Shown here piece after piece: positions 1-8,761 of a stretch of 42,473 nucleotides of DNA. The stretch covers positions 4,389,723-4,432,195 of the forward strand of contig NC_021017.1 in NCBI RefSeq assembly GCF_000210075.1. The letters run 5' to 3'. Made by a program: the position numbers and the translations under genes. Each line of letters opens with the position of its first letter. Within the stretch, counting starts at the first letter, position 1. The notes beneath the pieces were generated by a model, which was not told where the DNA came from, ran no database searches, and worked only from the letters and a program-made list of their open reading frames with translations. The stretch is from Bacteroides xylanisolvens XB1A (lineage in GTDB: Bacteria; Bacteroidota; Bacteroidia; Bacteroidales; Bacteroidaceae).

Positions 1-2
1 AT

Positions 3-218
3 TTTTATGTATCAGATACCGGCTGTGGTATGTCAAACGAACAGTGTGAACATGTTTTCGAACGATTCGTAAAATATAATCCATTCATTCAAGGTACCGG
101 CTTAGGACTTTCCATCTGTCGTACGATTGTTGAGCGTCTCGGGGGAAAAATAGGAGTAGATTCAGAAGAAGGTAAAGGATCTACTTTCTGGTTTACACTT
201 CCTTATAGAAAGAGATGA
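3..218 (+). CDS. Sensor histidine kinase, C-terminal fragment (5' end outside window)
   Basis: The reading frame is open from the window edge to a TGA at 216-218 and encodes the last 71 residues of a GHKL ATPase domain. Visible are the G1 box (DTGCGM, at about 15-32), an F-box-like FERFVKY and the G2 box GTGLGLSI, followed by the usual closing strand (GSTFWFTLP). These bind ATP in two-component sensor kinases. The N box, the phospho-accepting histidine and any sensor domain lie upstream of the window. No receiver domain follows the ATPase, so it is not a hybrid kinase at this end. Its signal and partner cannot be judged. The family call is firm; the specific role is unknown. Confidence 0.9.
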   Translation, partial: FYVSDTGCGMSNEQCEHVFERFVKYNPFIQGTGLGLSICRTIVERLGGKIGVDSEEGKGSTFWFTLPYRKR

Positions 219-302
219 AGTTAGTTAATAGATAAGTTACTGTCTCCTTATTGCAAACTTCCTTTTCCTTACTGCCAAAGTTGTTTTTGTCTAAGAGAAA
301 TC

Positions 303-388
303 TATAAACGGAAGCTTTGTTTTTATAAATGAGACTTGCATTTATAAAAATGAAGGTTGCATTTATATAATTGGAACTTTCGTTTATA
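303..388. repeat. Array of four imperfect palindromes, 21-bp period
   Basis: Between the kinase fragment and the sigma gene (gap 219-531) are four AT-rich imperfect palindromes centred at about 314, 335, 356 and 377, exactly 21 bp apart. The clearest unit (324-346) has 8-bp arms, TATAAATG and CATTTATA, around AGACTTG. The others keep shorter or mismatched arms (AAAC/GTTT, AAATG/CATTT, ATAATTG/CGTTTAT) around purine-rich then CTTT/GTTG cores. Neighbouring units share TATA ends. The period is two helical turns, so all units face the same side of the DNA. I see nothing else definite in the rest of this gap. Confidence 0.75.
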
Positions 389-531
389 GTTTGTTTCAGG
401 TCAAAGGGAACTTTAGCCTTAGAGGAACGTAAGTTTATCTTTAATACAACGCAAGTTATCTATTAATACTTTAGCTGACAGGTAATAGCCAAATGAAATA
501 ATATTGGTGGTTACTTATATGTTTCGTCTCT

Positions 532-1107
532 CTAGGGAAATAAGAGAGGTAGTAGTAACGGGAGGTAATCTTTCAAATCCACGCGCAGTTGCTTTAACGC
601 TTGTTGAATACGGTAATCTATTGTTTTGGGCGATACCCCCAGTGTTTCTGCAATCTCCTTGTAACTCATATCCCGGAATCGGTGCATCACAAAAGCTTCC
701 CGATAACTTTCGGGCAGTGCCGCGACAGCATCTTCAATCCGTTTTGCAAGTTCTTCAATCTGATAATAGTCCGTATCTTGCAGCATTTCCTGCATTTCTT
801 CATAAAAGCGGGTATCCGCCCGTTGGGTGGCATCAATATGTGCAAGCTTGTTCAAAGCCCTGCGATACACCATCTTAAAAAGATAAGAATTAAGAGAGGA
901 CTCGATAACCAGTGTTTCCCGATTTTCCCAAATCCATAAAAGAGAATCCTCTACAATCTCTTCTGCATCTTCCAACTCGACAAACCGGTGACCATACGCG
1001 CACAGCATCGGATAATATCTCCGAAACAGTGTATCGAATGCTTTTTGATCTCCGCGTTGAACGGCTGATAATAGAAAATCATTGTCTGATTGATAAGTTC
1101 CTTTCAT
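532..1107 (-). CDS. ECF-family RNA polymerase sigma factor (Sus-locus type)
   Basis: A 191-residue sigma-70 family protein of the extracytoplasmic-function group. Region 2 (about residues 20-95) carries AFDTLFRRYYPMLCAYG and the EDAEEIVEDSLLWIWENR helix that contacts core polymerase and the -10 element. Region 4 (about 125-175) carries the helix-turn-helix MSYKEIAETLGVSPKTIDYRI that reads the -35 element. Region 3 is absent, as expected for ECF factors. The protein ends in a hydrophobic leucine-rich tail. It is divergent from a FecR-type anti-sigma gene, so it most likely activates the susC operon when the anti-sigma releases it. This FecI/FecR arrangement is common in Bacteroides loci, often those for host glycans. 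A TAnnTTTG box lies just upstream. Confidence 0.93.
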   Translation of the reverse strand: MKGTYQSDNDFLLSAVQRGDQKAFDTLFRRYYPMLCAYGHRFVELEDAEEIVEDSLLWIWENRETLVIESSLNSYLFKMVYRRALNKLAHIDATQRADTRFYEEMQEMLQDTDYYQIEELAKRIEDAVAALPESYREAFVMHRFRDMSYKEIAETLGVSPKTIDYRIQQALKQLRVDLKDYLPLLLPLLFP

Positions 1108-1130
1108 GTATTAGCTCCATAATTTAACTG

Positions 1131-1159
1131 CAAATATAGCTTTTTTAGATAGAAACAAA
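1131..1159 (-). promoter_or_regulatory. Putative promoter of the ECF sigma gene
   Basis: On the minus strand TATATTTG (1138-1131) matches the Bacteroides -7 consensus TAnnTTTG, 24 bp before the start codon. A TTTG at 1159-1156 could be the -33 box, but its 17-bp spacer is slightly short. No equally good match was seen for the divergent FecR gene. Confidence 0.5.
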
Positions 1160-1240
1160 GATTTTTTGAAAAAAAATGGTTTTTAGTTTAGGAGTCTTCC
1201 CATTCTTCCTTGTCATATAGTAAAAGGCAATAAAAAAGAT

Positions 1241-2263
1241 ATGGATAAAACAGATAGAAATACGATAGAAGAACTGCTTCCCCGTTATTGTGAAGGAGTG
1301 GCAACGGAAGAAGAACGTCTGCAAGTTGAGATGTGGATGAGCGAATCGGACGAAAATCGACGGATGGCAAAACAGATACATGCTCTTTATCTTGCCACGG
1401 ATACAGTTAATGTTATGAAGAAAGTCGATACGGAGAAAGCATTGTTGAAGGTGAAAAGTAGAATGTCGGGTAACAGCCACAAGGGAACAATGTGGTGGCA
1501 ATGGGCACAACGTGCGGCAGCAATTTTGTTCATTCCACTTCTCGTTACATTGATGCTCCAATATTGGGGAGGAAACGAACAGGAATTGGCACAAATCATG
1601 GAAGTGAAAACAAATCCTGGGATGATGACCTCATTGACCCTGCCCGACGGTACACTTGTTTACCTGAATTCGGAATCAACACTAAGTTATCCTTCACGTT
1701 TCGATAATGATACAAGAAATGTGACTTTACAGGGAGAAGCTTATTTTGAAGTGGCTAAGAATCCGGAAAAGAAATTTATAGTCTCCACTTCCCATCAATC
1801 ACAAATAGAAGTACTGGGAACTCATTTTAATGTAGAGGCTTACGAAAAAGAAGATCGGATTTCAGCAACATTGGTAGAAGGAAAGATCGGTTTTATTTAT
1901 AAATCAAATGATGTCTCGAAAAAAGTGCTGATGGATCCGGGACAGAAATTGGTCTATGATTCAAAAGATAATAAGGTTCAGCTTTATGCCACTTCCGGAG
2001 AATCGGAGATTGCCTGGAAAGAAGGTAAGATTATATTCAGAAATACTCCTTTGGAAGAAGGCCTGCGAATGTTGGAAAAACGGTATAATGTGGAATTCAT
2101 TATTAAAAATGATCGCTTGAAAGGAGACTCGTTTACGGGAACATTTACTAATCAACGTTTGGAACGTATTTTGGAATATTTTCGGCTTTCTTCTCAAATC
2201 CGCTGGCGTTATCTTGATTCGCCGGATATGAAGGATGAAAAGAGCAAAATAGAAATATACTGA
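1241..2263 (+). CDS. FecR-type anti-sigma factor with DUF4974
   Basis: A 340-residue inner-membrane anti-sigma factor. Residues 1-80 are cytoplasmic and should bind the divergently encoded sigma factor. Residues about 91-108 (AAAILFIPLLVTLMLQYW) form the single membrane span. The periplasmic FecR domain (about 115-215) shows the family signatures LPDGTLVYLNSESTLSYP and GEAYFEVAKNPEKKFIV. The C-terminal DUF4974 (about 265-335) begins FRNTPLEEGLRMLEKRYNVE and resembles an STN fold. By family knowledge, a signal passed from the outer-membrane SusC through its STN domain reaches this protein and frees the sigma factor. It sits 170 bp upstream of susC on the same strand. Length and domain order are normal. 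Confidence 0.93.
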   Translation: MDKTDRNTIEELLPRYCEGVATEEERLQVEMWMSESDENRRMAKQIHALYLATDTVNVMKKVDTEKALLKVKSRMSGNSHKGTMWWQWAQRAAAILFIPLLVTLMLQYWGGNEQELAQIMEVKTNPGMMTSLTLPDGTLVYLNSESTLSYPSRFDNDTRNVTLQGEAYFEVAKNPEKKFIVSTSHQSQIEVLGTHFNVEAYEKEDRISATLVEGKIGFIYKSNDVSKKVLMDPGQKLVYDSKDNKVQLYATSGESEIAWKEGKIIFRNTPLEEGLRMLEKRYNVEFIIKNDRLKGDSFTGTFTNQRLERILEYFRLSSQIRWRYLDSPDMKDEKSKIEIY

Positions 2264-2318
2264 TTGATTAACCTTAAAACAAAAATGCAATGAAAGACAG
2301 AGCCCCTTAATTAAAAAA

Positions 2319-2352
2319 CATACGGGATGATATTGGCGTATCTTCCCGTATG
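2319..2352 (+). promoter_or_regulatory. Leader hairpin 1 upstream of susC (loop TTGGCG)
   Basis: Arms CATACGGGA (2319-2327) and TCCCGTATG (2344-2352) pair perfectly. After one T:T mismatch, GATA and TATC extend the stem, leaving the six-base loop TTGGCG (2333-2338). No T-run follows, so it is not a simple terminator. It lies in the 169-bp gap between the anti-sigma gene and susC. Confidence 0.65.
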
Positions 2353-2374
2353 GAAATCGGTAAATCTTTTTGAT

Positions 2375-2392
2375 GCTTGTTTGGCGACAAGC
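2375..2392 (+). promoter_or_regulatory. Leader hairpin 2 upstream of susC (same TTGGCG loop)
   Basis: GCTTGT (2375-2380) pairs with ACAAGC (2387-2392) around the loop TTGGCG (2381-2386), identical to the loop of the hairpin 23 bp upstream although the stems are unrelated. The sequence after it is AT-rich but has no clean T-run. It ends 40 bp before the susC start. Confidence 0.6.
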
Positions 2393-2432
2393 TTAGATAA
2401 ACTTTTTATTAACTTTAAGTCATCACAAATTT

Positions 2433-5400
2433 ATGCAAAATTATTTTAGCATCCAATTTTTATGGGTGGTAAAGTCGCTTTGGCGAGTTTCTAACAAAAT
2501 CCCATTATCTATGAGACTTTTGATTTTATTCTTGGTATGCTCTATCGGGCTATGTTATGCGTCCGATAGTTATGCACAAAAAACTTTAATCAGTATTGAT
2601 GTACACAATCAGCGGGTGGAGGATATTTTAAAAGAGATTGAAGAGCAGTCTGATTTTGATTTCTTTTTCAATAACAGACATGTGGATTTGAATCGCCGCG
2701 TATCTATATCAGTTGATAGAAGTAATATATTTAGTGTGCTTAAGGAAGTTTTTGCTGGCACTAATGTGCGATATTCAGTGCTAGACAAGAAGATTATACT
2801 GTCTGTTGAGGTACAGTCACCGCAACAGGAAAAGAAAATGATTGTATCTGGTATCATATTGGATGTACAGGGAGAGCCGGTAATAGGTGCCAGTATTCAG
2901 GAAAAAGGAGTGGTCGGGAAAGGTACAGTTTCCGATTTGGATGGAAAATTTAAGTTGACGGTTGCATCTGATGCTATATTGGTGATTTCATACATTGGCT
3001 TTCAGTCTCTTGAAGTAAAGGTGGGAAACCGTACAAACTTGTCAGTGGTATTGAAAGAAGATCATCAGTTGCTGGATGAGGTAGTCGTTATCGGTTATGG
3101 AACGATGGAGAAACGTGCAGTGACCAGTTCCATCACTTCCATATCATCCAAAGATTTAGTGACTGGAATGGGAGGCTCCACTATTGCGACAGCTTTAAAG
3201 GGTAAAATCTCCGGTATGAATGTTTCCGAGACTTCCAGTCCGAATGCTTCTGCCAGTTTCCAGCTGCGTGGAGTAGCGTCCATCAATGCTTCTTCTTCTC
3301 CTTTGATTGTGATAGACGGAATTCCCGGAGGTGATTTACGTTCTATCAGTCAGGAAGATATTCAGTCTATTGATGTTTTGAAAGATGCCTCTGCAGGTGC
3401 TATTTACGGAACAAGAGCAGCCGGTGGTGTCATCTTAGTGACTACCAAGAAAGCAAAAGAAGGTCCCATAACCTTATCATATACGGGCGAACTCTCTACC
3501 GAGCAAGTTTCCAGGAGACCGCAGGTCCTTGATCGTGATGCTTTCGTTAGGTTCGGAGTAGGAACAGATTTAGGTGCATCCACCGACTGGTACGGTGAAC
3601 TTTTGAATGAAGGAGCACTCTCCCAACGCCATGTTGTCAACCTCTCGGGCGGCGGCCATACAGCTAAAATATATGCTACTATTATGGCACAGGATCAAAA
3701 AGGTATCGCAATTGGTGACAACCGTAAAGACTATTCGGGGCGCATCAATGCAAATTTTAACCTTCTCGATGATTTGCTGGAAATAGGCTTGCACACAGAA
3801 TACCGGGAAGCACACCGGGATCAGCGGAGCAGTAGTTCCTATTTCGACATGGCATTGAAGATGAATCCGACGGAACATGTATATGACAGCACTAGTGAAA
3901 CAGGATATAATGTATTGGTTGGTGGTAGTGAATATTACAATCCTTTAGCAGAAGTAATGTTGAAACAGGCAGATAATGTTGATAAATGGCTGAAGGCGGA
4001 TGCGACGGTAAAGCTCAATTTGCCTGCCGGATTCTCGACACAAGCCACTCTTGGCTGGGAAGATCGCCAGTATCAGCAGACACATTATACGTCCGCGTTA
4101 CACAGAACCTCTTTAAATGGAAGTTATAAAGGAAGAGGATTTCATGCATATAGCAAAACAGTCAATGTCTCTTTTGAACCTACCATCAATTTCATGCGTG
4201 TTTTTGCAGACGACCATACGGTTAGTGCGGTAGCCGGATATAGTTATTGGGAAAATAACTCTGAAAACTTTAATATGACTAACTACGATTTTCCTGTGGA
4301 TGGAGTAGGGGCTTGGGATATGGGGACAGGTAGCTGGCTTTCGGACGGAAAGGCGGCAATGTCTTCCCACAAATATCCCCGTGAACGTCTTATTTCATTC
4401 TTTGGCCGGGCGAATTATAGCTATAAAGACCGCTATATGCTTACAGGAAGTGTTCGCCACGAGGGCTCGTCAAAATTCGGAAAGAATCATCGTTGGGGAA
4501 CATTTTGGGCAGTATCAGGTGGATGGCGTATATCCAATGAGGCATTTCTGCGTGACGTCAGTTTTCTCGATGACCTTAAAGTACGCGTTGGTTACGGTGT
4601 AACGGGAAATAACAATTTCTCTGCAGGAGCATCCACTGCCATGTATTCTTCCAATTCAATGTGGCCTTATAACGGTACATGGATCACCTCTTATGGACCG
4701 GCCCGTAACGTCAATTATGACTTGCACTGGGAAAAGAAAGCAGAGCTTAACATCGGCTTGGATTATGCATTTCTGAATAACCGTCTTTTTGGTAAGTTTG
4801 ATATCTATAAGAGAAGAGTTTCCGGAATGTTATATAATATCAACGTTCCCAATCCTCCCGCTGTTTATGAAACAACCACCATGAATTACGGTAATCTTGA
4901 GAATACCGGATGGGAGTTCGAGATAGGAGGAGTACCCGTCAAAACCAGAAACTTTAATTGGACAACTACTATGCGCCTATCACACTCTTCCTCCAAAATT
5001 ACCTCTTTGTGGGGCAATAATACCTATCAGGATCGTGTAGGATTTCCGTCACCGGGTACAAACGGATCAGCCGGTAGAATTGAGGCCGGAACAAAAATCG
5101 GAAGCTATTACATCTGGAAATATGCCGGTATCACGGACAATGGCAGGTGGCTTCTGTATGATAAGAATGACAATGTAATCCTTAGCGATAAAAAAACATA
5201 TGACGACAAACGATATATCGGCAATGCCATTCCTGCATTGATGGTATCATGGGATCATACCTTCACTTACAAAAATCTCTCTTTAGGCATCAACCTGCGT
5301 AGCTGGATCGATTTCGATGTGTTCAATACCATAAATATGTACTATGGACTTTCTGAAGTGGCAGGCCAGAATGTTCTTCGCAACGCATACATTGATAACC

Positions 5401-5687
5401 GGCACATCAAAGAAGTAAAGCAACTTTGCGATTACTGGCTTGAGGATGGTACATTCTTGAAGATTGATGCCATTAGCCTGGGGTATTCTCTTAACATGAA
5501 AAAATGGCAAAAGTATATAGATAAGATTGATCTTTACCTGACCGTCCGTAACGTTGCCTGTTTTACAAAATATTCAGGATTGAATCCGGAAGTGAATGTG
5601 AACGGTTTGGATCCCGGTTATGAATGGTTTAATAATATTTATCCTGAAACTCGTAGATATACCTTTGGTATGAAAATCCAATTCTAA
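2433..5687 (+). CDS. SusC/RagA-family TonB-dependent outer-membrane transporter with STN domain
   Basis: A 1,084-residue TonB-dependent transporter. A signal peptide ends near ASDSYAQ (about 49). An STN domain (about 50-122, DVHNQRVEDILKEIEEQ) marks signalling transporters. A carboxypeptidase-D-like regulatory domain follows (about 134-210, GEPVIGASI, SDLDGKFKL), then the plug (about 215-345: DEVVVIGYGTMEKRAVTSSI, LIVIDGIPGG, SIDVLKDASAGAIYGTRAAG) and a 22-strand-type barrel ending in MKIQF. By family knowledge it imports a bound ligand using TonB energy and reports occupancy to the FecR protein encoded upstream. An internal ATG at 2511 would also leave a signal peptide; the longer N-terminus is usual for STN-type SusC proteins, so I kept 2433. 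The substrate is unknown. Confidence 0.95.
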   Translation: MQNYFSIQFLWVVKSLWRVSNKIPLSMRLLILFLVCSIGLCYASDSYAQKTLISIDVHNQRVEDILKEIEEQSDFDFFFNNRHVDLNRRVSISVDRSNIFSVLKEVFAGTNVRYSVLDKKIILSVEVQSPQQEKKMIVSGIILDVQGEPVIGASIQEKGVVGKGTVSDLDGKFKLTVASDAILVISYIGFQSLEVKVGNRTNLSVVLKEDHQLLDEVVVIGYGTMEKRAVTSSITSISSKDLVTGMGGSTIATALKGKISGMNVSETSSPNASASFQLRGVASINASSSPLIVIDGIPGGDLRSISQEDIQSIDVLKDASAGAIYGTRAAGGVILVTTKKAKEGPITLSYTGELSTEQVSRRPQVLDRDAFVRFGVGTDLGASTDWYGELLNEGALSQRHVVNLSGGGHTAKIYATIMAQDQKGIAIGDNRKDYSGRINANFNLLDDLLEIGLHTEYREAHRDQRSSSSYFDMALKMNPTEHVYDSTSETGYNVLVGGSEYYNPLAEVMLKQADNVDKWLKADATVKLNLPAGFSTQATLGWEDRQYQQTHYTSALHRTSLNGSYKGRGFHAYSKTVNVSFEPTINFMRVFADDHTVSAVAGYSYWENNSENFNMTNYDFPVDGVGAWDMGTGSWLSDGKAAMSSHKYPRERLISFFGRANYSYKDRYMLTGSVRHEGSSKFGKNHRWGTFWAVSGGWRISNEAFLRDVSFLDDLKVRVGYGVTGNNNFSAGASTAMYSSNSMWPYNGTWITSYGPARNVNYDLHWEKKAELNIGLDYAFLNNRLFGKFDIYKRRVSGMLYNINVPNPPAVYETTTMNYGNLENTGWEFEIGGVPVKTRNFNWTTTMRLSHSSSKITSLWGNNTYQDRVGFPSPGTNGSAGRIEAGTKIGSYYIWKYAGITDNGRWLLYDKNDNVILSDKKTYDDKRYIGNAIPALMVSWDHTFTYKNLSLGINLRSWIDFDVFNTINMYYGLSEVAGQNVLRNAYIDNRHIKEVKQLCDYWLEDGTFLKIDAISLGYSLNMKKWQKYIDKIDLYLTVRNVACFTKYSGLNPEVNVNGLDPGYEWFNNIYPETRRYTFGMKIQF

Positions 5688-5718
5688 TAGTAAAGTACCT
5701 ATAAACTAATATAATGAT

Positions 5719-7470
5719 ATGAGACGAAATATTCTAATTATAATCTCTTTCCTCACCCTTCTGGTGGCCTCCGGTTGTACTAATCTGGATGAGAAGTGGT
5801 ATTCCGAAGTAACTCCGGATACTTATTTCACATCTAAGGAAACTGTCTACTCTTTTCTGGTACGCTCTTTCACGCACTGGCGTTGGTTTCACGGATTCGA
5901 CCGTGCCATTCTTCAGGAATGTACAACAGACGAGATGTGTGTCACACAAAAAGGAATACATTACAATGATGTCCGATACGCCCAGCTGCAACACCATGAC
6001 TGGACACCACTTCACCCCAACAACGAAGAAACATGGCGTGGAGTAGGTATGGGAGTAGCCATGGCTTTAGCCTGTAAAGAAGACTTAGCTGGTGTAGACT
6101 ATGTTTCATTAGGTATGACGGAAGAACTGAAGGCAGATCATCAGATGCAGCTCCAGACATTAGTGGCCTATTTCTATTTGAGAGGACTTGATTTCTATGG
6201 CGGTATGCCTATTTACCGACGTTCTACCACAGAGGAATCTCCACGTTCCACAGCACGGGAAACCTTTAATTATGTGGAAGAACTCCTGCTTGCCGCCATC
6301 CCCAAACTAGAGAAAAAAACAGCAGATATGCTGGAAGAAGGTTACTTACGCCAAGGAACCGCGGCTGCTCTACTTGCTCAATTATATTTTAATGCAGAAG
6401 TCTATACAGGGGAAAGTCGCTTTGCTGAATGTGCGCAGATTTGTCAGGATTTACTAGACGGTAAATACGGCTATTACGAGTTGGAAGAAGACTGGTTCGG
6501 TCCTTTCACCTTCGAAAATAACAAGTCGAAAGAAGTGATGTGGTCCGTTCAGTCGCAATATGCAAAAGGAACTCTGTTTCAGTGGCAGTTCGAACGTTAT
6601 AATCATTATAATGCGAAGAACTATTTCGATCTTAGCGGCTATTCCTCTACGAACGGTATGCATCTTCAACCATCTCTGAAACCCAATGGTGATCCCTATA
6701 CGGACAAACTCGGACGTCCTTTTGCCAAGTTTCATGCGAAAGACCTTCGTAAGAAATTGTATGTATATAAAGGAAATGGCAAATACGAAGGAATGTTTCT
6801 TTACGGAAAATTACAACGTATATCAAGAAGTGGAACAGAGGTGAAATGTACGGGACTGTATGAATACCCGGGTGAGGTTCTTGAATTTGTTGACCAGGTA
6901 GCACAATTTAAGAAAGTGAAAGACGGAGAATATTCTTCCGTAAATGAACTTCCTTCCAATATAAGTACCGGAGAAGAGAATTCGGGAATACGTTTGTGCA
7001 AACTGCCGGTGCCGGACAATACAGACAAGACACTTGCTTTTAATCCTGACTATCCGGTTCTTCGTTTTGCAGAAATCTATTATATGCTTGCCGAATGTAA
7101 ATACAGAAGCGGATATAAGAAAGAAGCAGCCAATCTTTTCAACGAAGTGCGTAAACGCAACTTTGAGAATGAAGTAGACCCTGATCCGGTGACTGAAACG
7201 AATATTGACAAGTATCGGATTCTCGATGAGTGGATGGTCGAATTTCTTGGCGAGCAGCGTCGTCGTACCGATCTTCGTCGCTGGGGCTTATATACAACAG
7301 GCACCTGGTGGGATCACAAAGCTACTAATGACGATCATTATGAACTCTTTCCTATTCCGGAAAAATCAATTTCCGTCAGCAACGTCTTGAGACAGAATCC
7401 GGGATATGGAGGCGGCAATGAAATGACGAAAGAGGAAGCCGGTATATACAGTGTTAAACAAATTGATTAA
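5719..7470 (+). CDS. SusD/RagB-family surface lipoprotein
   Basis: A 583-residue SusD-like protein 31 bp after susC. The lipoprotein signal peptide ends in VASGC with lipidation at Cys20; the acidic residues just after it (TNLDEK) fit a surface-export signal. The N-terminal TPR-like helical part contains DTYFTSKETVYSFLVRSF, and the C-terminal family signature is PVLRFAEIYYMLAECKYRSG with FNEVRKRN, DEWMVEFLGEQRRRTDLRRWG and HYELFPIPEKSISVSNVLRQNPGYGG. SusD proteins form the lid over the SusC barrel and capture the ligand. Length and motifs are complete. Together with SusC it defines the locus as a nutrient uptake system. Confidence 0.95.
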   Translation: MRRNILIIISFLTLLVASGCTNLDEKWYSEVTPDTYFTSKETVYSFLVRSFTHWRWFHGFDRAILQECTTDEMCVTQKGIHYNDVRYAQLQHHDWTPLHPNNEETWRGVGMGVAMALACKEDLAGVDYVSLGMTEELKADHQMQLQTLVAYFYLRGLDFYGGMPIYRRSTTEESPRSTARETFNYVEELLLAAIPKLEKKTADMLEEGYLRQGTAAALLAQLYFNAEVYTGESRFAECAQICQDLLDGKYGYYELEEDWFGPFTFENNKSKEVMWSVQSQYAKGTLFQWQFERYNHYNAKNYFDLSGYSSTNGMHLQPSLKPNGDPYTDKLGRPFAKFHAKDLRKKLYVYKGNGKYEGMFLYGKLQRISRSGTEVKCTGLYEYPGEVLEFVDQVAQFKKVKDGEYSSVNELPSNISTGEENSGIRLCKLPVPDNTDKTLAFNPDYPVLRFAEIYYMLAECKYRSGYKKEAANLFNEVRKRNFENEVDPDPVTETNIDKYRILDEWMVEFLGEQRRRTDLRRWGLYTTGTWWDHKATNDDHYELFPIPEKSISVSNVLRQNPGYGGGNEMTKEEAGIYSVKQID

Positions 7471-7492
7471 TAGAACATTAAAGAATAAAACA

Positions 7493-8761
7493 ATGAATAG
7501 TAAGATATTATTTCTAGGAGCCGTTATGATGCTGCCTACATTCGCTAGTTGCCAACAGGAAAAGCCTTTTCCGGATGATGCTGTAGATAAAGTGTATGAA
7601 TACCTTCCGGAGTGGCAGGCTGGTTATTTGGACATTCATCAGATTAGCACGGGAAGAGGGAATGCAGCCTATCTTATTTTCCCGGACGGGACTACCATGT
7701 TGCTGGATGCAGGAGATTTGGGAGTACACACCGGTACCCAGGAGATTATGAAAGCAGTTCCTAATGACTCTAAACGGCCTGCTGAATGGATTGCCCAATA
7801 TATAAAACATTTCTCATTGCCGTTGAAAAATAACGGTGCTATTGATTATGCCTTGCTCACTCACTTCGATACAGACCATATCGGACAAAATGGAAAACTG
7901 GCAATCGAAAAAGTAGGGCTGGACTACAAACTTACCGGAATAACTCATGTGGGTAATCTTCTGGATATTTCCACATTGATAGATCGTGGCTATCCTACAT
8001 ACGATTATCCGACGGCGGCTAAAGTTACGGGTGCCCATATCTCAAACTATAAATTATATGTTGCCGCTCGTGACCGGGAAGGTAAAAAGAATGAAGGGTT
8101 TGTGACAGGAAGTAACACACAAATCAAACTATTAAAAGCTCCGGGTTCCTATCCTACATTCGAAGTACGTAATATTGTGGGTAACGGTAAAATTTGGACA
8201 GGCAGCGGAACGACTTCCAAAGAGCTTGTGCCATCTACCGCTTCTTCGAGCGAACAGTTGAACGAGAACCGTTGCAGTTGCGGAATACGTATCACATACG
8301 GTAATTTCGATTACTTCTCGGGCGGAGATATCCTTGGAGTGGAAAAAGCGCCGGAATGGTTTGACATAGAAACACCTGTAGCTACATTGCTGGGCGAAAC
8401 AGATGTGGTAGTGGCCAATCATCATGCATACTCTGACGCTATGTGTGATACCTACATTTCCCAAGTGAAAGCGCAAGCCTACGTGATTCCCGTGTGGGAT
8501 TACTATCATCCTCAACCGGCTCCGCTAAGCCGGATGCTGTCTCAAAGCCTTTATGCCGGTGAACGGTCGGTTTTTGCCGCCGGTATGGTAGACAGTAACA
8601 GGAGCAGGCTGGGTGAAGACGGTTTGAAGATAAAACCCGCCGGACATGTTGTTACACGTGTTTATCCGGGAGGAGAGAAGTTTCAGATCTTTGTGTTGAA
8701 TGATCGAAATGAAGCTTATGAGATACTATATAAAACAGGTGAAATTAAATCTAATAATTGA
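7493..8761 (+). CDS. ComEC-like metallo-beta-lactamase-fold lipoprotein
   Basis: The 422-residue frame starting at ATG 7493 has a clean lipoprotein signal peptide (PTFASC, Cys20). The open frame begins at 7451, inside susD, but those 14 codons would spoil the signal. The fold is metallo-beta-lactamase: GNAAYLIFPDGTTMLLDAGD (about 56-75), the metal motif THFDTDHIG (His124, Asp126, Asp128, His129), a later SGGDI aspartate and NHHAYSD. The THxDxDHIG variant is the one seen in the C-terminal domain of ComEC/Rec2 proteins rather than HxHxDH. ComEC's membrane channel is missing, so this would be a free, lipid-anchored hydrolase, probably at the cell surface. Possible substrates are nucleic acids, other phosphoesters or a lactone/ester. 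It ends one base into the next gene. Confidence 0.8.
   Translation: MNSKILFLGAVMMLPTFASCQQEKPFPDDAVDKVYEYLPEWQAGYLDIHQISTGRGNAAYLIFPDGTTMLLDAGDLGVHTGTQEIMKAVPNDSKRPAEWIAQYIKHFSLPLKNNGAIDYALLTHFDTDHIGQNGKLAIEKVGLDYKLTGITHVGNLLDISTLIDRGYPTYDYPTAAKVTGAHISNYKLYVAARDREGKKNEGFVTGSNTQIKLLKAPGSYPTFEVRNIVGNGKIWTGSGTTSKELVPSTASSSEQLNENRCSCGIRITYGNFDYFSGGDILGVEKAPEWFDIETPVATLLGETDVVVANHHAYSDAMCDTYISQVKAQAYVIPVWDYYHPQPAPLSRMLSQSLYAGERSVFAAGMVDSNRSRLGEDGLKIKPAGHVVTRVYPGGEKFQIFVLNDRNEAYEILYKTGEIKSNN

Noticed and set aside
303..388. Possible CRISPR array
   Set aside because: Units are imperfect palindromes directly abutting each other, with no constant-length unique spacers and no cas genes. The same holds for 19117-19198.
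7451..7492. An upstream ATG as the start of the MBL lipoprotein
   Set aside because: It lies inside the susD coding region and would put 14 polar residues before the lipoprotein signal peptide, which begins cleanly at 7493.
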